A stretch of 5,212 nt of DNA, taken from assembly GCA_016218905.1 (NCBI GenBank), contig JACRCS010000557.1, positions 1 to 5,212 of the forward strand, given 5' to 3'. Below the pieces are notes generated by a model. It worked only from the letters and a program-made list of their open reading frames with translations. It was not told where the DNA came from and searched no databases. This DNA is from Deltaproteobacteria bacterium. Lineage in GTDB: Bacteria; Desulfobacterota_C; Deferrisomatia; Deferrisomatales; JACRMM01. Each line of letters opens with the position of its first letter. The stretch's first letter is position 1. Made by a program: the position numbers and the translations under genes. Positions 1 to 5,212 of this stretch are shown piece after piece.

Positions 1-471
1 GAGGCCCGTCTCCTGGCGGCCGCCTGCTGCCTAGAGACGGGCGATGTCGCGGGCGCCGCACGCGAGGCGGAGGGAGCGCGGCGCCTGGCAGGCCCCGATG
101 ACCTCGGGGCTGCGCTCCTACTGGCCGAGGCCCACCGGCGCGGCGGAGACCGCGAACAGGCGCTTCGGGTGCTCCAAGACGTGCTGGCCCGCAAACCCGA
201 CCAGGTGCAGGCGCTGGCAGCCGCAGGCGACCTTCTGCTCGAGGAGGGCGGGAGCCGGGCCGAGCGCGCGGCGGAGCTCTTCAAACGCTGCTATCGGAAC
301 GATCCCGAGCAGGGCTGGTTCTACCTCTTGCGAGTCGCGGAAGCGTATTCGGCGTTGGGACGGAGCGCGGAAGCGGAAGAGATGCTCGAGAGGGCGGGCA
401 GCGAGCTCCCGGGCACGGCGGAAGCCCGCCGCGCCTGGGAACTGGTGGAGCGCAGGATCGCCGGCGGCTAG
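1..471 (+). CDS. TPR-repeat protein, C-terminal part (5' end outside window)
   Basis: The reading frame is open from base 1 to a TAG at 469-471, giving 156 visible residues. The start lies to the left of the window. The sequence is a run of about four tetratricopeptide-like helix pairs, each 33-36 residues long, with the usual small residues and acidic-Pro turns: roughly residues 1-34, 35-68 (ending near ARKPDQ), 69-104 (ending RNDPEQ) and 105-140 (WFYLLRVAEAYSALGRSAEA). It ends in a short helix and RRIAGG. TPR arrays are protein-protein interaction scaffolds. Nothing visible tells what it binds, or whether a signal peptide or catalytic domain precedes it. A GTG at 169 could be mistaken for a start, but the TPR pattern continues upstream of it without a break. 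It converges on the lipoprotein gene at 468-929 and overlaps it by four bases. The TPR assignment is solid; the function is unknown. Confidence 0.85.
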   Translation, partial: EARLLAAACCLETGDVAGAAREAEGARRLAGPDDLGAALLLAEAHRRGGDREQALRVLQDVLARKPDQVQALAAAGDLLLEEGGSRAERAAELFKRCYRNDPEQGWFYLLRVAEAYSALGRSAEAEEMLERAGSELPGTAEARRAWELVERRIAGG

Positions 472-929
472 TGCGTCATCTTCCACTGGCCGTCCGGCTG
501 GCGGCACGCCCTGCCGTAAGCCTTCTCGGTCTTCCCGCCGACGACGACCTCCGTCTGGTACTCCCGGCAGTACTCCCCGCCCGCCTGCTGGTAGGTGCGG
601 GTCGGGACGACGGTCACCTGGCTGCCTTTGTCCGGGTTGACCCAGGTGGAAGCCTCGCCCGTCTTGTTCTTCTCCAGGGCGTGAGCGGCCTTGAGCTCGT
701 CGGCCTTGTCCAGGCTCCGGCCGATCTCCTGGCCGACTACAGCACCGAGGAGCGTGCCGACGGCAGCTCCGACGATCCGGCCGGATCCGCCGCCGATCTG
801 GGCCCCGGCGACTCCCCCCGCAACTCCTCCGAGGACGGTTCCGACCTGCTCTTTCGGCCCTCCCGCACAGGCGGCGAGGGACAGCGCGAGCAGAGCGGCA
901 AAGGCTTTGAGGACTCCTTTTCTCGTCAT
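468..929 (-). CDS. Glycine-zipper outer-membrane lipoprotein, 17 kDa / RT0821-type surface antigen family
   Basis: This is a complete 153-residue protein. Residues 1-21 form a lipoprotein signal peptide: a basic start (MTRK), a hydrophobic core and a lipobox LAAC with Cys21 as the lipidated residue. Ala at +2 predicts outer-membrane sorting. Residues 30-70 are a glycine-zipper segment with Gly at regular spacing (VGTVLGGVAGGVAGAQIGG, then VGAAVGTLLGAVVGQEIG), as in the glycine-zipper 2TM family. The C-terminal part (about 94-153) contains YCREYQTEVVVGGKTEKAYG followed by ACRQPDGQWK. That matches the conserved C-terminal module of the 17 kDa/RT0821-Lpp0805 surface antigen family, including the Cys121/Cys142 pair. 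Length is normal for the family. The ATG at 929 is preceded by AAGGTGG about ten bases upstream. It lies 27 bases after the 61-residue gene and is probably co-transcribed with it. Family members are envelope proteins of uncertain role; a structural or stress-related function is inference. Confidence 0.88.
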   Translation of the reverse strand: MTRKGVLKAFAALLALSLAACAGGPKEQVGTVLGGVAGGVAGAQIGGGSGRIVGAAVGTLLGAVVGQEIGRSLDKADELKAAHALEKNKTGEASTWVNPDKGSQVTVVPTRTYQQAGGEYCREYQTEVVVGGKTEKAYGRACRQPDGQWKMTH

Positions 930-956
930 TTTCTGTCTTCCACCTTTCTCCCGGGC

Positions 957-1142
957 TTAGCGTTGGGGCTGGCACTCCGGACGCCAGCAGCAGTCTCCCT
1001 GACCGCACTCCTCGATCTTCTTGTAACAGTCGGAATTGCCCTCCGCGGCTTGAATGGCCCAGATCAGGTGCTCCTTGGAGAGCCGCGCATAGTTCTTCAC
1101 CTTGAGCGCCTTCGCCTTTTCCCGAGCTTCTTTGACGGTCAT
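957..1142 (-). CDS. Small SAP/Rho-N-like protein with a cysteine-rich C-terminal tail
   Basis: This is a 61-residue protein. Residues 1-35 (MTVKEAREKAKALKVKNYAR, then LSKEHLIWAIQAAEG) have the helix-extended-helix pattern of SAP or Rho N-terminal-like domains: Lys/Arg-rich, with the typical sKeeLI-aIq second helix. Those domains usually bind nucleic acid. Residues 39-57 carry five cysteines (C39, C46, C51, C52, C57) in C-x6-C-x4-CCWR-x2-C. This could bind a metal or form disulfides. I recall similar short SAP-plus-Cys proteins annotated in Geobacter-like deltaproteobacteria, but that is memory and not checked. The ATG at 1142 is preferred over the GTG at 1148 because a strong GGAGG lies 6 bases before the ATG but directly abuts the GTG. 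It is followed after 27 bases by the glycine-zipper lipoprotein. The cellular role is unknown. Confidence 0.75.
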   Translation of the reverse strand: MTVKEAREKAKALKVKNYARLSKEHLIWAIQAAEGNSDCYKKIEECGQGDCCWRPECQPQR

Positions 1143-1148
1143 GATCAC

Positions 1149-1153
1149 CCTCC
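1149..1153 (-). promoter_or_regulatory. Ribosome binding site deciding the start of the 61-residue gene
   Basis: On the minus strand GGAGG is followed by six bases (GTGATC) and then ATG at 1142. The in-frame GTG at 1148 begins immediately after this motif and so has no usable spacing. The site therefore fixes the start at the ATG. Confidence 0.7.
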
Positions 1154-1240
1154 GGGTCGAGTTAGCCGCAACATGGCCGCAGGTAGTCTGACACGAAGGC
1201 TACCCCTCCGCAAGTGCGCGTGACCCCAATGTGTCGCGGG

Positions 1241-1287
1241 CGTGTGAGATGTGTGCACACGTGTGTACAGATGTGCACACGTGTGAG
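1241..1287. repeat. Tandem palindromic tract of alternating purine-pyrimidine
   Basis: This holds about 2.4 copies of a 19-20-base unit. The unit begins CGTGTG (at 1241, 1260 and 1280) and the two full copies end in TGTGCACA (1252-1259 and 1272-1279). The 14-base word TGTGCACACGTGTG occurs at 1252-1265 and again at 1272-1285, exactly 20 bases apart. Each copy contains the perfect 10-base palindrome CACACGTGTG (1256-1265 and 1276-1285), and the first also contains GTGTGCACAC (1251-1260). Bases 1249-1269 and 1271-1285 alternate strictly purine/pyrimidine with one break at G1270, the composition that favours Z-DNA. The two palindromes can also pair with each other across the ten bases between them. 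It lies 110-145 bases upstream of the 61-residue gene and about 30 bases past the end of cobQ. It could be a paired operator or merely a simple-sequence expansion. No convincing -35/-10 pair was found in the rest of this 174-base gap. Confidence 0.85.
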
Positions 1288-1289
1288 TC

Positions 1290-1310
1290 CTCCCGGTGCG
1301 CACGCGGGAG
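1290..1310 (-). terminator. GC-rich hairpin just after cobQ, possible terminator
   Basis: CTCCCG (1310-1305 read on the minus strand) and CGGGAG (1295-1290) form a six-base-pair GC stem around a nine-base loop, starting six bases after the cobQ stop. No U-tract follows, so it is not a canonical intrinsic terminator. It may act with the adjacent palindromic tract, or only protect the 3' end of the message. Confidence 0.3.
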
Positions 1311-1316
1311 CTCGCC

Positions 1317-2825
<1,509 letters not shown>

Positions 2826-2830
2826 GTGAT

Positions 2831-2834
2831 CTCC
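2831..2834 (-). promoter_or_regulatory. cobQ: Ribosome binding site for the GTG start of cobQ
   Basis: GGAG on the minus strand, five bases before GTG at 2825. It supports the GTG start over the in-frame ATG at 2810, which would begin only three residues before the P-loop glycine and has no comparable motif. Confidence 0.6.
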
Positions 2835-2848
2835 GTGAGTAAGTGGGA

Positions 2849-2872
2849 AGCAGCAGTTAGGTAACCGCTGCT
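2849..2872 (-). promoter_or_regulatory. Perfect hairpin between the FlaG-like gene and cobQ
   Basis: In the minus-strand transcript AGCAGCGGTT and AACTGCTGCT can form a ten-base-pair stem, with one G-U pair, closed by the tetraloop ACCU. It starts eight bases after the upstream stop codon and ends 23 bases before the cobQ start codon. No run of U follows, so a strong intrinsic terminator is unlikely. A partial attenuator, an mRNA-processing or stability element, or a protein-binding hairpin are possible. The 55-base gap is too short for a cobalamin riboswitch. Confidence 0.5.
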
Positions 2873-2880
2873 CTCGAGCC

Positions 2881-3285
2881 TCAGGCGCGTTCGTCGACGA
2901 CGATGCCGAGGCGAGAACGGAGCCGGGCGAGCCACCGGGGCAGCTCGGCGAGCTCGAGGTGCTCCTCGATCTCTTCGGGAAGCCCCTCCGGGGCGGAAAC
3001 GGAGCCGTCTTCGGCGAGGCGGAAGAGCCGAAGCGAGACTCCGGCCTCGTCCTCCTCCAGCGCGCAGCGAAACGGCGCCTGCGACGCCTGGAAGCTCTCG
3101 TTCAGCTCGGCGACGGACCCGGCGAGAAGTTCGCGCCACCGGGCCAGGTCCGCCTCGGCCGGAGCCGTCTCGAAGCCGGGCTCCTCCTCGGGCCGGGGGC
3201 GCCTGCGAAAGAGCCTCAGGCGCGCACCGCCGGGCCCGATGGGTCGCGTCGGGTTCATCGCGTACGGGTACGGGTAATCCGGCAT
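2881..3285 (-). CDS. Small FlaG-like protein (function unproven)
   Basis: This is a 134-residue protein with no signal peptide or membrane segment. Residues 1-45 are a Pro/Arg-rich, probably disordered leader (MPDYPYPYAMNPTRPIGPGG, then an RLRLFRRRPRP stretch). Residues 46-134 follow the layout of FlaG-family domains: an amphipathic helix with VAELNESFQA at 58-67, a beta hairpin (FRCALEEDEAGVSLRLFRLAEDGSV at 72-96), a PEEIEEHLELAE helix at 103-114, and the ending LGIVVDERA. FlaG proteins typically show ...LNexlq...lrFevDee...vkviD...g.vir.iPpeevLelae... and end near GLLvDeka. The usual aspartate of the hairpin and the isoleucine-proline motif are weakly kept, so homology is likely but distant. 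The start at 3285 lies 4 bases after the upstream stop, suggesting coupled translation; the ribosome site is poor. No flagellar gene is visible nearby, so a flagellar role should not be assumed. Confidence 0.6.
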   Translation of the reverse strand: MPDYPYPYAMNPTRPIGPGGARLRLFRRRPRPEEEPGFETAPAEADLARWRELLAGSVAELNESFQASQAPFRCALEEDEAGVSLRLFRLAEDGSVSAPEGLPEEIEEHLELAELPRWLARLRSRLGIVVDERA

Positions 3286-3289
3286 CCGT

Positions 3290-4093
3290 CTACCACGGCC
3301 CGTTCGGAAACGTGCACGTCGAGAAGTTTCGGCCGACGAACTTGTACATCTGCGGCGCCATCCACCGGCGATCCAGGACGCCATCGTGGATCGCCCATGA
3401 GCGCCCCCTCACCGTGTCCGCCATCCAAGGAAGGCGGAAGGGGCGGGTCCCGTCCATGCGCTGGCGCAGGACTCCGCCGCGACCGAACTCCCGATGGATC
3501 CACTCCATCTCCTCCTGGCCGGAGGCGTAGGTGAACCCGTACTTCTCGTACTTGATCGCGTTGTGGTACGCGAGCGGCGCCACGTAGAGGATCCCAACGC
3601 CAAAGGCGGCGGCGAGCTCCTCGATACAGCCGATGAGCGGCCTGAACATCCGAAGCCCCGGGCGGACCTGATTCGGAGCGAGCCCAGCGCCCAGGGCCCG
3701 GATCTCCTGCTTCAGGTTCCGAACGGAAGACCCCAACGGAATGGGCTTGCCGGTCTCCTCCCGATCGACGGAGTAGCGCGGGCCGTCGATGTCGTTCAGA
3801 ACGATCCAGGACGCCTCCAGGTGACCGTAGAAGGTATCGGTCAGTTCCAGCACCAGGGCGGGATCTTCCTCTTCCGGTCTGGGCCAGACCTCGATCCGGA
3901 GCGCGGCCGGATCGGGAAGCTCGGTCCAGCGGTAGGTCGAACGGGGACCCGGCTCCCATCGCGCGTTGCGCGGCAGACGGTAATGGGCCCTGAGCTCATC
4001 GGGTACGAGGTGGTCGAGGTACCGCGCGCGCCGGTCCTCCGGAGAATCCAGGAGCCCCCGTATGTTGGCCGGCCGGGGCTCGTCCCCTCTCAT
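3290..4093 (-). CDS. Uncharacterised protein with GNAT-like C-terminal signature
   Basis: This is a 267-residue soluble protein that I do not recognise as a named family. It has no signal peptide and no membrane segment. An N-terminal charged helical part (1-50) leads into strand-rich sequence (RIEVWPRPEEEDPALVLELT at 66-85, ASWIVLNDIDGPRYSVD at 94-110). Then follows R132-x-x-G-x-G (RALGAG), which fits the acetyl-CoA-binding consensus of GNAT acetyltransferases. A helix-strand unit (FRPLIGCIEELAAAFGVGIL at 150-169) and YHNAIKYEKYGF at 176-187 resemble the 'N-x-x-A-x-x-x-Y-x-x-x-GF' end of GNAT domains. The tail 200-267 is rich in Arg, Trp and Phe and ends TCTFPNGPW. The N-terminal part is longer than a plain GNAT. 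Start is ATG at 4093 with GAGG five bases upstream; longer versions would run into the rlpA gene. It sits 16 bases after rlpA and 4 bases before the FlaG-like gene. GNAT membership is tentative, and the substrate is unknown. Confidence 0.7.
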   Translation of the reverse strand: MRGDEPRPANIRGLLDSPEDRRARYLDHLVPDELRAHYRLPRNARWEPGPRSTYRWTELPDPAALRIEVWPRPEEEDPALVLELTDTFYGHLEASWIVLNDIDGPRYSVDREETGKPIPLGSSVRNLKQEIRALGAGLAPNQVRPGLRMFRPLIGCIEELAAAFGVGILYVAPLAYHNAIKYEKYGFTYASGQEEMEWIHREFGRGGVLRQRMDGTRPFRLPWMADTVRGRSWAIHDGVLDRRWMAPQMYKFVGRNFSTCTFPNGPW

Positions 4094-4109
4094 CACCACC
4101 TCGTGAGCG

Positions 4110-4844
4110 TCAGTCCTTGCGAACCAGCAGCGGCGTGAGCCCGCGGGCCTTGAGAGCCGCCAGCGCGCCCTGGGCCTCCGCGGCACTCCGGTAGGTGCCG
4201 ACGCGCACGCGGAAGAGTGCTCTGCCGCCCCGCTCGAAGGCCTCCTCCGTCACGTCCGGGAAGGCGGACCGGAGCTGGCGCGCGAGGCCCTGAGCGTTGT
4301 CGGGGACCGAGAACGCGCCCACCTGCCACGCGAACGGGCCCTCGAGCACCTTGCCGGGGGGACGGCGCCCGTCCGGTCCGGCGACGGCCACGACCCTCAC
4401 CCTGCAGGTGCCCCGTTCGGCCATGCCGAGCTCCCGAGCCACCGCGTAGGAGAGGTCGATGATGCGCCCGTCGACGAAGGGTCCCCGGTCGTTGATCCGC
4501 GTCAAGACGGATCGTTGGTTGTCCAGGTTCGTCACCCTCACCGTCGTCCCGAGAGGCAGCAGCTTGTGGGCACAGGTGTTTCCGTACATGTCGTAGGTCT
4601 CGCCGCTGGACGTCTTCTTCCCGTGGAAGCCGGGCCCGTACCAGGAAGCGAGCCCCTCCTCGGCGTACCCTTCGGCGCTCGGGAGGGGAACGTACACCCT
4701 GCCGCCCACCTGATAGCCGCCCGGGGGAGGGGGAGTCGTCGCGCAGCCGGCGAGGAGTGCGAGGAGAAGGACGACGCCGGCCCGGCGCCGCGACGCTCGG
4801 CGGAGGAGACGGTCGAGACCGCCCGCTTCGGGTCCGTCAGTCAT
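4110..4844 (-). CDS. rlpA: RlpA: septal ring lytic transglycosylase lipoprotein with DPBB and SPOR domains
   Basis: In Pseudomonas aeruginosa RlpA is an outer-membrane lipoprotein that cleaves denuded (peptide-free) peptidoglycan strands at the septum and is recruited by its SPOR domain. This 244-residue protein has all three parts. A basic segment (DRLLRRASRRR) and hydrophobic core precede the lipobox LAGC, with Cys34 lipidated and Ala at +2. The double-psi beta-barrel spans about 62-155: ASWYGPGFHGKKTSSGETYD at 66-85, AHKLLPLGTTVRVTN at 92-106, and INDRGPFVDGRIIDLS at 117-132. Glu82, His93 and Asp119 align with the residues proposed as catalytic. A SPOR-type repeat covers about 168-243, with FAWQVGAFS at 171-179 and FRVRVGTYRSAAEA at 211-224. 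Length is near typical for compact RlpA. The ATG at 4844 overlaps the upstream TonB/TolA-type gene by 8 bases and has only GGAAAG touching it, so translation is probably coupled. Confidence 0.95.
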   Translation of the reverse strand: MTDGPEAGGLDRLLRRASRRRAGVVLLLALLAGCATTPPPPGGYQVGGRVYVPLPSAEGYAEEGLASWYGPGFHGKKTSSGETYDMYGNTCAHKLLPLGTTVRVTNLDNQRSVLTRINDRGPFVDGRIIDLSYAVARELGMAERGTCRVRVVAVAGPDGRRPPGKVLEGPFAWQVGAFSVPDNAQGLARQLRSAFPDVTEEAFERGGRALFRVRVGTYRSAAEAQGALAALKARGLTPLLVRKD

Positions 4845-5212
4845 CTTTCCGAAAGCGGATGCCCAGTTCCATGGACTCGCCCGGAATGTCCCTCGGAATC
4901 GCCAGATCGCCCTTTTGGCTCGTCGCCTCGATGGCCCGAAGCGCGGCCTGATCGTAGAGCCGGTTGCCCGAGCTCTTCTCCAGGGTCATCTGGGTGATCT
5001 TCCCCTGCCGATTCCACGTGAACGAGACGATGGCGACGTAGCCCTTCCCCTCCACGGAGGGGGGAACGCTCCAGTTGGCGTGTATCTTCTCCCAGAGGCT
5101 CTCGGTGTAGACGCCCAGGCGCACGTCCTGGAGGAGGTTGCCGGAGCCGCCCCGGACCCCGATGGGGCCCACGGCCCCACCGCCCCCTGCGCCTTCCGTT
5201 CCGGCGGGCGGC
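4837..5212 (-). CDS. TonB/TolA-type energy-transduction protein, C-terminal part (start outside window)
   Basis: The frame is open from the right edge (5212) to a TGA at 4837-4839, giving about 124 visible residues. The first ~25 are a Gly/Pro/Ala-rich linker (PPAGTEGAGGGGAVGPIG). A compact TonB C-terminal-type domain follows: VYTESLWEKIHANWSVPPSV (helix ending in the typical W-x-x-P), then VAIVSFTWNRQGKITQMTLE (two strands), SSGNRLYDQAALRAIEA (the hallmark helix), and AIPRDIPGESMELGIRFRKD (final strand). Members sit in the inner membrane through an N-terminal anchor, here out of view, and span the periplasm. Whether this is a TolA analogue of a Tol-Pal system or a TonB for transport cannot be decided without the upstream genes; an exbB/exbD- or tolQ/tolR-like pair would be expected there. 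The in-frame GTG at 5172 lies inside the linker and is not taken as the start. Its 3' end overlaps rlpA by 8 bases. Confidence 0.88.
   Translation of the reverse strand, partial: PPAGTEGAGGGGAVGPIGVRGGSGNLLQDVRLGVYTESLWEKIHANWSVPPSVEGKGYVAIVSFTWNRQGKITQMTLEKSSGNRLYDQAALRAIEATSQKGDLAIPRDIPGESMELGIRFRKDD

Noticed and set aside
118..1008. A 296-codon minus-strand open frame
   Set aside because: It is a shadow of high-GC coding DNA: it runs across the TPR gene, the lipoprotein and part of the 61-residue gene, and its translation is Arg/Pro-rich low-complexity with no domain.
471..1223. A 250-codon plus-strand open frame
   Set aside because: It lies opposite the lipoprotein and the 61-residue gene, both supported by signal-peptide, domain and ribosome-site evidence. 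Its own translation is Leu/Ala/Arg-rich noise.
1143..1240. A sigma-70 promoter for the 61-residue gene
   Set aside because: A TTGCGG is present on the minus strand but the matching -10 position (CAGACT) is too poor to call.
1241..1287. CRISPR array or integration site
   Set aside because: Units are 19-20 bases placed end to end without spacers, only about 2.4 copies exist, and no cas or integrase gene is near.
2826..2880. Cobalamin riboswitch before cobQ
   Set aside because: The gap is only 55 bases, far shorter than the riboswitch, and holds a single simple hairpin.
3494..4138. A 214-codon plus-strand open frame opposite the GNAT-like gene
   Set aside because: It resembles no family and mirrors codon periodicity of the minus-strand gene, which has a ribosome site and tight operon spacing.
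4094..4186. Longer N-terminus for the GNAT-like protein
   Set aside because: It would overlap the SPOR-domain end of rlpA, its translation is Arg/Pro-rich noise, and the ATG at 4093 has a well-spaced GAGG.

Overview
The window is high-GC DNA, roughly two-thirds G+C by eye, from a Gram-negative (diderm) bacterium. Two lipoproteins with clear lipoboxes, an RlpA septal-wall enzyme and a TonB/TolA-type protein all require an outer membrane. The protein style would fit a deltaproteobacterium or an NC10/Rokubacteria-like lineage. That placement is an impression, since no marker gene is present. No mobile element, CRISPR array, tRNA or rRNA was seen.

Layout. Positions 1-471 (+) hold the C-terminal end of a TPR-repeat protein that enters from the left edge. 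Everything else is on the minus strand. Read in the direction of transcription, from right to left, the genes are: the C-terminal part of a TonB/TolA-type protein (from beyond 5212 to 4837); the lipoprotein RlpA (4844-4110, overlapping the previous gene by 8 bases); an uncharacterised protein with a GNAT-like C-terminal signature (4093-3290); a small FlaG-like protein (3285-2881); and cobyric acid synthase CobQ (2825-1317). The gaps between these five are -8, 16, 4 and 55 bases, so they look like one transcription unit. A 10-bp-stem hairpin sits in the last gap. A 174-base intergenic region follows, with a GC hairpin just after the cobQ stop and a tandem tract of alternating purines and pyrimidines made of nested palindromes. 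After it come a 61-residue SAP/Rho-N-like cysteine-rich protein (1142-957) and a glycine-zipper lipoprotein (929-468). The lipoprotein converges on the TPR gene, and the two stop codons share one CTAG.

How the genes fit together. TonB/TolA-type protein plus RlpA form a cell-envelope/division module. CobQ performs a late step of cobalamin synthesis but has no other cobalamin gene beside it here. The FlaG-like and GNAT-like genes have no obvious functional partner in the window and are the least understood. I see no convincing evidence for a new multi-gene system. The most unusual features are the palindromic tandem tract at 1241-1287, the FlaG-like orphan, and the small cysteine-rich protein.
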